DNA from: Duffyella gerundensis
GTDB lineage: Bacteria > Pseudomonadota > Gammaproteobacteria > Enterobacterales > Enterobacteriaceae
Assembly: GCF_001517405.1 (NCBI RefSeq)
Contig: NZ_LN907827.1
Coordinates: 936,587 to 1,000,586 of the forward strand
Direction: 5' to 3'
Length of the DNA stretch: 64,000 nucleotides
A program made the translations under genes and the position numbers. Each line of letters opens with the position of its first letter. Positions within the stretch are counted from its first letter, which is position 1. The notes beneath the pieces were generated by a model. The model saw only the letters and a list, made by a program, of their open reading frames with translations. It did no database searches and was not told the DNA's origin. Shown one piece after another: positions 1-11,209 of this stretch.

Positions 1-60
1 GCGGCGTGTTCGCGTCACGCTTATGACCGCAGCGTCTCACGAGACGCCTGTGGGTTGTGA
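1..60 (+). other. 3' end of the 16S-23S spacer with RNase III stem half
   Basis: Last part of the transcribed spacer before 23S rRNA. Positions 44-58 (ACGCCTGTGGGTTGT) are almost perfectly complementary to 2966-2981 just after the 23S 3' end, so they would form the processing stem that RNase III cuts in pre-23S rRNA. No tRNA lies in these 60 bases; any spacer tRNA would be outside the window. Confidence 0.7.
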
Positions 61-2965
<2,905 letters not shown>

Positions 2966-3061
2966 ACAACGCCACAGGCGTTTTGCAGTGACGCGGTTTC
3001 AATTTTCAGCACGTACCGGATTATCGGGCCCGCCTTTTTTGGGGGGGTCCGGAACAGAATT

Positions 3062-3181
3062 TGCCTGGCGGCACTAGCGCGGTGGTCCCACCTGACCCCA
3101 TGCCGAACTCAGAAGTGAAACGCCGTAGCGCCGATGGTAGTGTGGGGTCTCCCCATGCGAGAGTAGGGAACTGCCAGGCAT
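3062..3181 (+). rRNA. rrf: 5S ribosomal RNA
   Basis: A 120-nt sequence beginning TGCCTGGCGG and ending CTGCCAGGCAT; the ends pair as helix I. It matches E. coli 5S rRNA almost base for base. It lies about 96 nt after 23S rRNA and about 95 nt before tRNA-Asp in the same transcription unit. Confidence 0.98.
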
Positions 3182-3276
3182 CAAATTAGGCCAGTAATGG
3201 CCATGACCTGACCGGTGACGCGGCGGGGCGATATACCTGAGTCAGCACGGACGTGCGGACGCAGTACAGAATCGGT

Positions 3277-3353
3277 GGAGCGGTAGTTCAGTTGGTTAGA
3301 ATACCTGCCTGTCACGCAGGGGGTCGCGGGTTCGAGCCCCGTCCGTTCCGCCA
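3277..3353 (+). tRNA. aspU: tRNA-Asp (GTC anticodon), distal tRNA of the rrn operon
   Basis: A 77-nt cloverleaf starting GGAGCGGTAG and ending with an encoded CCA; the anticodon loop CTGTCAC gives GUC. It sits directly downstream of 5S rRNA and before a strong terminator, the position of aspU in E. coli rrnH. The sequence is identical to the second tRNA-Asp at 11087-11163. Confidence 0.97.
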
Positions 3354-3364
3354 CTAAATAGAGA

Positions 3365-3400
3365 GGCCCTGACAATGATGTCAGGGCTTTTTTTATTTTT
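3365..3400 (+). terminator. Rho-independent terminator of the rrn operon
   Basis: Inverted repeat GCCCTGAC (3366-3373) / GTCAGGGC (3380-3387) with a 6-nt loop, followed by a long T-rich run. It closes the rRNA-tRNA transcript. Confidence 0.9.
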
Positions 3401-3649
3401 TTTGAATAGATCACACTGTCCGCCTCATTTTTAACCAGCCTCATCAAACAGCGTTTTACTATAAAATCTGCTGACCCGCCAATTTAAGCTGTTTCTCAGC
3501 GATAAAATCCTGCAATCGTCAATAAAAGCAGCGAGCAGAAACATTTACTTGCGCGATTGCTCTGCTAATTGAACCTCATAGATTGAAAGTAAAGATTAAA
3601 GCCCCTATAACTGATCATCAGTAAGTTAATTTAAGGTTCAGTGGGTCAC

Positions 3650-4453
3650 GTGCGAAAGAAAACCTATGCCATGCGCTATGTAGCAGGACAGCCAGTCGAG
3701 AGAATTTTTCCTCCTGGTGCGATGCTACACGTCGGGCAAGCACTGCCGCCAGGTGAGCCTCTTCCTGCTGAAGACACGCTAAAAGTGCTGGTCTGGAATA
3801 TTTTTAAGCAGCAACGCGCTGAATGGCTGTCGGTTCTGCAAAATTTTGGCAAAGATGCTCACCTGGTTTTACTTCAGGAGGCGCAAACTACGCCAGAACT
3901 AATAGATTTTGCGACTTCCAACTATTTGGCCGCCGATCAGGTGCCTGCTTTTGTATTGCCGCAGCATCCCTCTGGTGTGATGACCCTTGCTTCCGCGCAT
4001 CCTGTTTACTGCTGCCCTTTACGTGAGCGTGAGCCCCTGCTGCGTCTGGCCAAATCAGCTCTGGTTACTGCGTATCCGTTGCCGACCAAACAAATGTTAA
4101 TGGTGGTCAATATCCACGCGGTCAACTTTAGTCTTGGCATCGACGTTTACAGTAAGCAGCTAGGACCGATCGGCGAGCAGATAATCCATCACACAGGGCC
4201 GGTGATTATGGCTGGCGATTTCAATGCCTGGAGCCGCCAGCGCATTAATGCGTTGTATCAGTTTGCCCGGGAGATGGGGCTGGATGAAGTCATGTTCACC
4301 GACGATCACCGCCGTAAAGCGTTTGGCAGGCCGCTGGATTTCATTTTTTATCGGGGTATGGAGGTGAAAGCAGCATCCGTTCTGGTCACTCGTGCTTCCG
4401 ATCACAATCCCTTGCTGGTTGAGTTCCATCCTAACCGCACTGCTATCTTGTAA
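3650..4453 (+). CDS. yafD: YafD, endonuclease/exonuclease/phosphatase-fold protein
   Basis: About 267 residues, closely similar to E. coli YafD. It is a member of the EEP (DNase I-like) superfamily of Mg2+-dependent phosphoesterases whose physiological substrate is not established. Visible family signatures are LVWNIFKQQ near residues 48-56, [15 protein letters not shown], and a C-terminal [10 protein letters not shown] with the conserved Asp-His pair. The start is taken at GTG 3650 ([10 protein letters not shown]) because this matches the E. coli N-terminus; an in-frame GTG at 3641 lies closer to the AAGG at about 3632 and would add three residues. The yafD-mltD-gloB neighbourhood is conserved, except for the two-gene insertion that follows. 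Confidence 0.93.
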   Translation: MRKKTYAMRYVAGQPVERIFPPGAMLHVGQALPPGEPLPAEDTLKVLVWNIFKQQRAEWLSVLQNFGKDAHLVLLQEAQTTPELIDFATSNYLAADQVPAFVLPQHPSGVMTLASAHPVYCCPLREREPLLRLAKSALVTAYPLPTKQMLMVVNIHAVNFSLGIDVYSKQLGPIGEQIIHHTGPVIMAGDFNAWSRQRINALYQFAREMGLDEVMFTDDHRRKAFGRPLDFIFYRGMEVKAASVLVTRASDHNPLLVEFHPNRTAIL

Positions 4454-4460
4454 ACCGCCG

Positions 4461-5150
4461 CTATTCCACTAAAGCGATCGCTCTGACCGGGGATGCCGAT
4501 CCGCCAGCGATCCTCAAGGGCAGGGCGATAAAGGTAAAGATCGGCGGTAACCGATCAAGATTAGCAAGATTCTCTATAATCAGACTATCCGAACCCAGCA
4601 AGGCCTGATGTACCGGATAGTGATGATTCGACCATGCATCCATCGACATCGCATCGGTCCCTACTACTTTCACCTTTTTCTCTCCCAGCCAGCGCGCGCC
4701 AGCTGCCGATAAGCCAGGCCAGTCCGCAAGGAACGGAGCATGGTCAGGCCTGAGCCGCCATTTGTTATGATAGCCGGTGCGAAAAATCACAATGTCGCCT
4801 GCCGCAATTTCACCATGGCTCTCCTCCCATGCCTGCATCTCACTGATACCAAATTCAGCTGCTGCTGGCGTAGAAGACACATCAATGCAAATACCGCGCC
4901 CCAGCAACTGGCGCACGTCGATCTCCTCAATGGTTTTACCATCAGGAATAAAATGCGCAGGGGAATCAACATGGGTACCACAATGGTCGCCCATAAGGAG
5001 TTGGTTGTTGTAGTTGCCGTCTCCCGCCGCATAGCTTTCAGCGGTGGCACGAATGAATTTTGGATGTGACGGCCAGACCGGCATATTCTCTTCGTAGAGA
5101 TGGCTCAATTCAACGATCTGACTGTTGCGCAGAAGTAATGGCAGATTCAT
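4461..5150 (-). CDS. Cyclase-family metal-dependent hydrolase (kynurenine formamidase-like fold)
   Basis: 229 residues with the hallmark HCGTHVDSPAHF (about residues 56-67), matching the HxGTHxDxPxH metal-binding motif of the cyclase family (Pfam PF04199). That family includes bacterial arylformamidases and isatin hydrolases. The substrate cannot be read from the sequence. The start codon overlaps the stop codon of the upstream MFS transporter by 4 nt (ATGA), so the two are translationally coupled. The transporter probably brings in the compound this enzyme hydrolyses. The pair is absent from this place in E. coli. Confidence 0.85.
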   Translation of the reverse strand: MNLPLLLRNSQIVELSHLYEENMPVWPSHPKFIRATAESYAAGDGNYNNQLLMGDHCGTHVDSPAHFIPDGKTIEEIDVRQLLGRGICIDVSSTPAAAEFGISEMQAWEESHGEIAAGDIVIFRTGYHNKWRLRPDHAPFLADWPGLSAAGARWLGEKKVKVVGTDAMSMDAWSNHHYPVHQALLGSDSLIIENLANLDRLPPIFTFIALPLRIAGGSASPVRAIALVE

Positions 5151-6448
5151 TTTACCTCCTCTTTAAGGTGAACGGTTTCTCTGATAAAGCAAAGTGGGAT
5201 GCAGGAGAGCAGCAGTACGCCGACAATTACCGCATAATGGACGTTAAAGCCCCAGCTGTGAATTATCCATCCGCTAACTGGCGCAACCAGAATGCCTGCG
5301 ATGCCAACGGCAAGGCCAATCATTAAACCCATACTTGATGCAGCCGCCTGAGGCGCAGAATCGATCAATAGCGCATAGGCTACCGGATAAGGCGAGTTGC
5401 GGAACAGCCCCCAAAAGATCAGAATGATCCAGCCCAGCATTGCCGTATGGATAAAGGCGCACAAAGCACTGGCCACTATCCAGCCTGCGATAATAATGCC
5501 GAGCGATGATTTACGCCCCCTGACATCAGAAAAGCCACCCCAGATAATCTGTCCTATCCAGCCTGTCAGCCCGGAAGCACCTGAAATGATCGCCGCGGTA
5601 GAGAGATCTAAATGCACTTCGCGAGTCAGTTGCAGGGTCAGAAAATTAGCGATACCCATTTCTGCCCAGGTAAAGCCAAAAACCAGCGCAATCGCTAACA
5701 GGCAATTACGGTTTTTAAGGCAGCTAAAAGATGACGCGATGCTCATCTTCTTTGGCTGAGCGGCAATCGGGCGCGTCAGGTTATTTTCATTTATCCAGCT
5801 GAAAACCTTTTGATGGTTCTTTTTGGTGCCCACAATTAATTGCAGAACCACAATAATCAGGCCAATAAGTGGAATAAACAGGAAAGCCTGGCGCCAGCTG
5901 CCAAAGCTAAGAATGGCAGCGATGAGCAGTGGACCCACGAACTGGCCAAGCGGAAAGCCGGTATGGTGAACGCCAATTGCGAATCCCCGGTTCTCTTTTT
6001 GCCACCATTCGCCCAGTAGCGCGACATTAATCGGCTCAGAGCCACCTGTGCCCATTCCCATCAACACACGCAGCGCCTGAAAGGCGATCAGCGTCTTGCA
6101 GAAGGCCGTCGCGACGCCGGATACAATCTCTACGAGAACCGCCAGGCACCAGCTGTAGCAACGCCTGTAACCGGTGCCGATATAGTCGGAGAGGAAACCA
6201 AAAAGCACTGCACCGGCAAGCGTGCCGAAGAAGCTGAGAGAATTTATCCAGCCAGCCTGCATTTCAGTGAGATTGAAATCCTGCATAATCGCCGGCAGCA
6301 GGGTAGGAAGAATAATGCGGTCAATCGAGTTCATGAGAATGGCCAGCGTTGTGATTACCAGCATCCACCAGGAGATCGGATGGGCGCGAGGAATCATGCG
6401 GGCACGTACGGGCTTTGGCGTTTTTTGAGGTTGTTGTAAATGTGACAT
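5147..6448 (-). CDS. MFS transporter, partner of the cyclase-family hydrolase
   Basis: 433 residues with about 12 hydrophobic segments and a long cytoplasmic N-terminus (residues 1-27). The loop after TM2 carries FGFLSDYIGTGYRR, a variant of the MFS loop 2-3 motif. It most resembles the anion/organic acid:H+ symporter branch of the family; the substrate is unknown. ATG 6448 is preceded by an AGGG ribosome-binding sequence. It is the first gene of a two-gene operon with the hydrolase. Two similar near-palindromes lie upstream (6471-6480 and 6606-6615) and may be operator sites; no regulator gene is adjacent. Confidence 0.88.
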   Translation of the reverse strand: MSHLQQPQKTPKPVRARMIPRAHPISWWMLVITTLAILMNSIDRIILPTLLPAIMQDFNLTEMQAGWINSLSFFGTLAGAVLFGFLSDYIGTGYRRCYSWCLAVLVEIVSGVATAFCKTLIAFQALRVLMGMGTGGSEPINVALLGEWWQKENRGFAIGVHHTGFPLGQFVGPLLIAAILSFGSWRQAFLFIPLIGLIIVVLQLIVGTKKNHQKVFSWINENNLTRPIAAQPKKMSIASSFSCLKNRNCLLAIALVFGFTWAEMGIANFLTLQLTREVHLDLSTAAIISGASGLTGWIGQIIWGGFSDVRGRKSSLGIIIAGWIVASALCAFIHTAMLGWIILIFWGLFRNSPYPVAYALLIDSAPQAAASSMGLMIGLAVGIAGILVAPVSGWIIHSWGFNVHYAVIVGVLLLSCIPLCFIRETVHLKEEVK

Positions 6449-6470
6449 AGAAGACCCTGCCTTTGAAAAC

Positions 6471-6480
6471 GTCGTACGAT
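6471..6480. promoter_or_regulatory. Candidate operator copy 1 upstream of the MFS/hydrolase operon
   Basis: GTCGTACGAT, whose reverse complement ATCGTACGAC differs by only two bases from the ATCGTATGAT at 6606-6615. It lies about 25 bp upstream of the MFS start codon. A repeated near-palindrome is what a dimeric regulator would recognise. Inference from sequence only. Confidence 0.35.
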
Positions 6481-6605
6481 GACGTGAAGCACCTTATTAT
6501 CAGATTGTTTGGCGCATCCTGTGGCGCTATCGGCTTATATTGTTATCAAGCGACTCTGCCAGTGTTATTTATCCTGAGCAGAGATGTTCTACCATACAAG
6601 TATCA

Positions 6606-6615
6606 ATCGTATGAT
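6606..6615. promoter_or_regulatory. Candidate operator copy 2 upstream of the MFS/hydrolase operon
   Basis: ATCGTATGAT, matching the core of copy 1 on the opposite strand, about 125 bp further upstream. The spacing would allow looping or cooperative binding. The rest of the 6449-6706 gap shows no gene. Confidence 0.3.
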
Positions 6616-6707
6616 AAATGATCTGTGTCACGCTATCTTTGGTAACGGCGTTGTTACAAAAAATGAAACGGCAGTGGCAGGGCAGGAGGGGAAAATGAAG
6701 AAAAAAG

Positions 6708-6738
6708 AAAAGGCTGACGTTAAGTCAGCCTTTCGGTT
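6708..6738 (-). terminator. Terminator of mltD
   Basis: Stem GGCTGAC (6712-6718) / GTCAGCC (6724-6730). Read on the minus strand, it is followed by TTTTCTTTTTT. It lies directly after the mltD stop codon. Confidence 0.85.
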
Positions 6739-8115
6739 TTAGCTATCTGGGGTTGCATTGTTGTCTACAAATAACGTTAGCTTATCGCCTGGTTGAATGT
6801 TTTTAGCATTGTTAACCACGCCATTCCACCGCAGCACGTCTTTGATATTGACGTTATGACGGCGGGCAATACTGGCAAGAGAATCACCCTTCTGGACCTT
6901 GTAGGTGATGCTGTTGCCGTTATCAGCTAACTCAGCGCTGTCTGTCGCGCTGGTGTTCAACGTCTGGCCCGGACGAATATCAGCTCCGCGCAGACTGTTC
7001 ATCTGCTTGAGATCCTGTACCGTCACGCCCAGCTTACTGGCTATACCAGAAAGGGTATCGCCCGTACGGACTTTATAGCCGCCAGCACTGGTGGCTTTCG
7101 CCAACTCAGTGGGTTGTACCGCAGCAATATCGCCGGAAGCCAGCGAGTTGCGTAGCTTAGCGACATTCGATTTTGGCACCATAATATAGTGCGGACCGTT
7201 TGGCGCTGTTTTACCACGCGTATAACCCGTGTTAAAACTTTTCAGCTTGGTCAATGACATGCCGGCCATTTCTGCCGCCTGAGTCAACTCGATCTGCTGT
7301 CCTACTTCAACCCGCGCCAGCGCACGACTTTCGTTAGACGTTGGCAGTCGAATACCATATCGCTTGTTGTTTTTCAGAAGCTCGCCTAACGCCAGCATCT
7401 TCGGTACATAAACCGTGGTTTCACGCGGTAGCGACAGATGCCAGAAGTCGGTAGGTTTACCCTGAGCCTTGTTCTGTTTCATCGCTTTCAGCACGCGTCC
7501 TTCACCGCTGTTATAGGCCGCTACGGTAAGTAGCCAGTCGCCATCAAACATGCCGTTAAGGCGCTGCATCATATCCAGCGCAACCTTGGTCGAGGCGACA
7601 ATATCACGTCGGCCGTCATACCATTTGGTCTGCTTAAGACCATAATTACGCCCCGTGCTCGGGACAATCTGCCAGATGCCTGCGGCATTTGCGGCGGATG
7701 TCGCGTGGGGGTCAAAAGCGCTCTCCACTATGGGTAGCAGTACCAGTTCCATCGGCATTTTGCGTTGCTTAATCTGCTCGACAATCCAGTACATATACGG
7801 CTCTGCCCGTAATGTTACATCGTGGAGATAGCTCTTGTTCTTCAGGTACTTCTGTTTTTGCTCGCGTATCCGGGGATTTTCCGGAATCTGCATCTTCAGC
7901 TCGTCAGTAACGAAACTCCACAGATCATTGTTCTGGCCGAGGCGGGTTCCATCATCCTGCCAACGCGGCGACAATAATCGATCTGCGTACTTTTCGTTTT
8001 CACTTTGACCAGCTGAGGACAAACTCTGTGCGTGCTGTTCGGGACCGGCGTCATTCCGTGATGCCTGACAACCCACCAGCAAGACAGAGGCGAGAAATAT
8101 CGCTGTTGCCTTCAT
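6739..8115 (-). CDS. mltD: Membrane-bound lytic murein transglycosylase D
   Basis: 458-residue lipoprotein that cleaves peptidoglycan between MurNAc and GlcNAc with 1,6-anhydro ring formation. The start is set at the ATG giving MKATAIFLASVLLVGCQAS, a lipoprotein signal with lipobox LVGC as in E. coli MltD. The open frame continues 39 codons upstream, but that part has no homology. The SLT catalytic domain contains LPIVESAFDPHATS (catalytic Glu) and AAYNSGEGRV. Two LysM repeats follow, at YKVRTGDTL and YKVQKGDSL, for glycan binding. The gene follows gloB on the same strand, as in E. coli. Confidence 0.96.
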   Translation of the reverse strand: MKATAIFLASVLLVGCQASRNDAGPEQHAQSLSSAGQSENEKYADRLLSPRWQDDGTRLGQNNDLWSFVTDELKMQIPENPRIREQKQKYLKNKSYLHDVTLRAEPYMYWIVEQIKQRKMPMELVLLPIVESAFDPHATSAANAAGIWQIVPSTGRNYGLKQTKWYDGRRDIVASTKVALDMMQRLNGMFDGDWLLTVAAYNSGEGRVLKAMKQNKAQGKPTDFWHLSLPRETTVYVPKMLALGELLKNNKRYGIRLPTSNESRALARVEVGQQIELTQAAEMAGMSLTKLKSFNTGYTRGKTAPNGPHYIMVPKSNVAKLRNSLASGDIAAVQPTELAKATSAGGYKVRTGDTLSGIASKLGVTVQDLKQMNSLRGADIRPGQTLNTSATDSAELADNGNSITYKVQKGDSLASIARRHNVNIKDVLRWNGVVNNAKNIQPGDKLTLFVDNNATPDS

Positions 8116-8186
8116 ATGTGTGTCAATAGTTCGCTTAAAAGACGAGCAACTATACGTGCTCACTCCTGACAACACAACCTTAAAAA

Positions 8187-8942
8187 TCAGGAACGATCCT
8201 TCTTCTGCCGTAATAAGGCAAAAACGTCCCATGGATGCTGCGGTGGCACATCGAAGCCAATAGCCCTTTGCAAATCAGTATCTTGCGTTCTCAAAAATAA
8301 ATTTATTTGCCTTTCGTGCGCCAGTTTTGTGGGTAAACTGCTGCCGTTTTTGGCGCGTAACTTCTTAATTTCCCGGTAATAGGCATTAATTACGCTATCT
8401 TCAGGCAAAATTGTGCGTGCAAAGTTTAAGTTAGATAACGTGTATTCATGAGCAGCGCAAATGATTGTGTCAGCCGGTAAATCATTAAGTTTCTGAAAAG
8501 ACTCATACATTTGTTCTGCTGTGCCTTCGAAAAGACGACCGCAACCGGCAGAAAATATCGTATCGCCGCTAAAAAGATAAGGCGAGCTGTAATATGAGAT
8601 ATGTCCTAAAGTATGTCCGGGGGTGAAGATAACACTAAATTCGCAGCCCAAAATAGCGACCTTATCGCCTTCACTGACGATGGTCGTTGCACCCTTATCT
8701 TGTGTTTCTTGCGGGCCATAGACCACCAGATCGGGGAAGGTCGCGCAGAGTTTTTTTACGCCATCAACATGGTCGCCATGATGGTGCGTCAGCAGGATGG
8801 CATGGGGTTGCCAGCCATGCTGCTTGATGGCGGCCAGTACCGGATCGGCTTCGCCCGGATCGACAATCAGACAGCGATTCTGCTCGTCGTGCAAAATCCA
8901 GATGTAATTATCTTGTAGGGCGGGAATACTGATAAGATTCAT
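8187..8942 (-). CDS. gloB: Hydroxyacylglutathione hydrolase (glyoxalase II)
   Basis: 251 residues. It hydrolyses S-lactoylglutathione to D-lactate and glutathione, the second step of methylglyoxal detoxification in the cytosol. The metallo-beta-lactamase metal motif THHHGDH, the later [15 protein letters not shown], and CAAHEYT are all visible. The start at 8942 is chosen because AAGAGG lies 5 nt upstream and because it gives the E. coli length of 251; an in-frame GTG two codons earlier overlaps that ribosome-binding site. It is divergent from yafS with only 41 bp between. Confidence 0.96.
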   Translation of the reverse strand: MNLISIPALQDNYIWILHDEQNRCLIVDPGEADPVLAAIKQHGWQPHAILLTHHHGDHVDGVKKLCATFPDLVVYGPQETQDKGATTIVSEGDKVAILGCEFSVIFTPGHTLGHISYYSSPYLFSGDTIFSAGCGRLFEGTAEQMYESFQKLNDLPADTIICAAHEYTLSNLNFARTILPEDSVINAYYREIKKLRAKNGSSLPTKLAHERQINLFLRTQDTDLQRAIGFDVPPQHPWDVFALLRQKKDRS

Positions 8943-8983
8943 AAACACCTCTTGCAGGCTCAGGAAAACAACGATGGTAAAGC

Positions 8984-9718
8984 ATGAAGCCGGCTAAAAC
9001 ACAGCAAATTCTCACCGCGCCGCACGCATGGCGTGATATGCCCTGGGGCGAATTCTTTCGTGATGCGCTGAACCAACATCTGCAGCCTTGCTTTGCAAAA
9101 CTCTACGGTTTTCATATGCTTAAAATCGGTGATCTGAGCGCGGAGATTGATACCCGCTCCTGCGCCATTTCCCATCAGGTTAATGTGGGCAGCGCAGCAA
9201 GCTCACTACATGTGCAAGCGAGTCCGTTACAGTTGCCGTTTGAAGCGAAATCCATTGATGCCTGTTTGTTAGCCCATACGCTTACCTGGAGTCAGGATCC
9301 CCATCGTATTCTGCGTGAGGCCGATCGCGTATTAATTGATGATGGCTGGCTGGTGATCAGCGGCTTCAATCCGTTCAGCCTGTTAGGCATGGGGAAGGCG
9401 GTGCCCGGTTTGCGCAGTCGTGCGCCCTGCAGCGGCAGAATGTTCAGCCAGATGCGGCTGCTCGACTGGCTGGGCGTACTCAATTATGAAGTGATCTATC
9501 GCACGCGCTTTCAGGTGGTGCCGTGGAATCGTCAGGGCGGGAAGATGATCAGTGCGCATTTGCCGGCGCTGGGCTGCCTGAATATTGCGGTTGCCCGCAA
9601 GCGCACCTTCCCGCTGACCTTAACGCCAGCGAAAAAAGCGCGCTCTGCTGCGCCTATCCGGCAGACCGCCAGCGCGACGCGACAGTTTCGGCAGCGCAAC
9701 GATCAGGACGCTGGTTGA
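8984..9718 (+). CDS. yafS: YafS, class I SAM-dependent methyltransferase
   Basis: 244 residues, similar in length and position to E. coli YafS, a putative methyltransferase without a known substrate. The central part has the usual Rossmann-like pattern: [19 protein letters not shown] (motif II/III region) and [14 protein letters not shown] (motif post-I to III). The N-terminal glycine-rich SAM motif is degenerate ([11 protein letters not shown]). The last 16 bp overlap the 3' end of rnhA, which runs the opposite way. Confidence 0.88.
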   Translation: MKPAKTQQILTAPHAWRDMPWGEFFRDALNQHLQPCFAKLYGFHMLKIGDLSAEIDTRSCAISHQVNVGSAASSLHVQASPLQLPFEAKSIDACLLAHTLTWSQDPHRILREADRVLIDDGWLVISGFNPFSLLGMGKAVPGLRSRAPCSGRMFSQMRLLDWLGVLNYEVIYRTRFQVVPWNRQGGKMISAHLPALGCLNIAVARKRTFPLTLTPAKKARSAAPIRQTASATRQFRQRNDQDAG

Positions 9719-10170
9719 TAGCCAATATCCTCAAACGCCGGATTTTCCGCTGCGGAACGCGCCAGCTCATCACAGCGTTCGTTTTCAGGATGACCGGCGT
9801 GGCCTTTTACCCATTCCCAGCGAATTTCATGATGGCTTAGCGCCGTATCCAGCCGTTTCCACAGGTCGACGTTTTTCACCGGCTTTTTATCAGCGGTTTT
9901 CCAGCCGCGTTTCTTCCAGTTATGAATCCAACTGGTAATGCCCTGACGGACATACTGGCTGTCAGTGCTCAGCACCACTTCACACGGCTGCGTCAGCGCT
10001 TCCAGCGCTACAATCGCCGCCATCAGCTCCATCCGGTTGTTAGTGGTCAGATGGTAGCCCGCGCTAAAGGTTTTTTCGTGATGCTGATAGCGCACAATCG
10101 CGCCATACCCGCCGGGACCGGGATTACCGAGGCAGGAACCGTCGGTGAAAATTTCTACCTGTTTGCGCAT
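9703..10170 (-). CDS. rnhA: Ribonuclease HI
   Basis: 155 residues, the E. coli length. It degrades the RNA strand of RNA-DNA hybrids (R-loops, Okazaki primers, origin control). The catalytic carboxylates are in place: Asp10 in [12 protein letters not shown], Glu48 in NNRMELMA, Asp70 in LSTDSQYV, and Asp134 in NERCDELA, with the basic handle [14 protein letters not shown]. It is divergent from dnaQ, with 53 bp holding both promoters, exactly the E. coli arrangement. Confidence 0.98.
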   Translation of the reverse strand: MRKQVEIFTDGSCLGNPGPGGYGAIVRYQHHEKTFSAGYHLTTNNRMELMAAIVALEALTQPCEVVLSTDSQYVRQGITSWIHNWKKRGWKTADKKPVKNVDLWKRLDTALSHHEIRWEWVKGHAGHPENERCDELARSAAENPAFEDIGYQPAS

Positions 10171-10223
10171 CTCTGGTAGACTTCCTTCAGAAAAAACGCC
10201 AAGTCTGACATAAAACAGGTCCT

Positions 10224-10952
10224 ATGAGCACTGCAAATAACCGCCAGATAATTCTCGATACAGAAACCACCGGTATGAACATGATCGGCGTGCACTATGA
10301 AGGGCACCGCATCATTGAGATCGGTGCGGTTGAAGTGATCAATCGCCGGTTAACCGGCAACAACTTTCATATGTATCTGAAGCCCGATCGGCTGGTGGAT
10401 CCGGAAGCATTTGGCGTCCACGGTATCGCCGATGAGTTTCTCGCCGATAAGCCGATGTTCGGCGACATTGTTGATGAATTTCTCGATTACATTCGCGGTG
10501 CCGAGTTGGTGATTCATAACGCGTCGTTTGATATCGGCTTTATGGATTATGAGTTCGGCATGCTGAACCGCGGCATCGGTAAAACGGAAACCTTCTGCAA
10601 GATCACCGATAGCCTGGCGATGGCGCGCAAAATGTTTCCAGGCAAGCGCAACAGCCTTGATGCGCTCTGCTCGCGCTATGAGATTGATAACAGCAAGCGT
10701 ACGCTGCACGGCGCACTGCTCGATGCCGAGATCCTGTCTGACGTTTTTCTGATGATGACCGGCGGGCAAACCTCGCTGGCATTTGCCCATGAAAGCGACC
10801 GCCAGGGAAGCAACGGCGAGACCATTCAGCGCATTGCGCGTCCGGCGTCGGCACTCAGGGTTATCCACGCATCCGATGAAGAGACGATGGCACATGAGCA
10901 GCGTCTTGATCTGGTGCAGAAGAAGGGCGGCAGTTGCCTGTGGCGCGGCTAA
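10224..10952 (+). CDS. dnaQ: DNA polymerase III epsilon subunit, 3'-5' proofreading exonuclease
   Basis: 242 residues. It proofreads for the replicative polymerase. DEDDh exonuclease motifs: LDTETTG (Asp12, Glu14), HNASFDIGFMDYE (Asp103), and the HGALLDAE segment with catalytic His and Asp. The C-terminal tail ends DLVQKKGGSCLWRG, the part that binds the alpha polymerase subunit. It is nearly identical to E. coli DnaQ and followed by tRNA-Asp as in E. coli. Confidence 0.98.
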   Translation: MSTANNRQIILDTETTGMNMIGVHYEGHRIIEIGAVEVINRRLTGNNFHMYLKPDRLVDPEAFGVHGIADEFLADKPMFGDIVDEFLDYIRGAELVIHNASFDIGFMDYEFGMLNRGIGKTETFCKITDSLAMARKMFPGKRNSLDALCSRYEIDNSKRTLHGALLDAEILSDVFLMMTGGQTSLAFAHESDRQGSNGETIQRIARPASALRVIHASDEETMAHEQRLDLVQKKGGSCLWRG

Positions 10953-11027
10953 GCGCAAGGTTTTTAGGCGGATTATCTGCGTTGCGCTGAAAAAAGAAGC
11001 AAACGCGTCTTTGGCTAATAAAAAGCG

Positions 11028-11056
11028 TTGACGATATCGCTGACTGCCCTTAATAT
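11028..11056 (+). promoter_or_regulatory. Sigma-70 promoter of the second tRNA-Asp gene
   Basis: -35 TTGACG (11028-11033), 17-bp spacer, -10 TAATAT (11051-11056), then a GC-rich discriminator GCGCCTCG, typical of stringently controlled stable-RNA promoters. It is well spaced for tRNA-Asp at 11087. Confidence 0.85.
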
Positions 11057-11086
11057 GCGCCTCGTTCCCGACGGGGAACACAGCGC

Positions 11087-11163
11087 GGAGCGGTAGTTCA
11101 GTTGGTTAGAATACCTGCCTGTCACGCAGGGGGTCGCGGGTTCGAGCCCCGTCCGTTCCGCCA
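11087..11163 (+). tRNA. aspV: tRNA-Asp (GTC anticodon), second identical copy
   Basis: 77 nt, base-for-base identical to 3277-3353, with encoded CCA. It stands alone after dnaQ, as aspV does in E. coli. Everything between it and yafV (11210-28504) is an accessory island relative to E. coli. Confidence 0.97.
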
Positions 11164-11175
11164 AGCTTTAAGAGA

Positions 11176-11205
11176 GGCCGATTCAGTAATGAATCGGCCT
11201 TTTGT
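11176..11205 (+). terminator. Terminator after tRNA-Asp
   Basis: Stem GGCCGATTCA (11176-11185) / TGAATCGGCC (11190-11199) with a 4-nt loop and TTTTGTCGTTTT after it. The facing permease gene ends at 11210, so it may also serve that transcript. Confidence 0.85.
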
Positions 11206-11209
11206 CGTT

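Noticed and set aside
3181..3447. 88-codon minus-strand frame across tRNA-Asp
   Set aside because: It is the familiar antisense-tRNA translation artefact; the region is 5S end, tRNA and terminator.
8116..8232. Longer mltD start (39 extra codons)
   Set aside because: The extension destroys the lipoprotein signal peptide and has no similarity to MltD.
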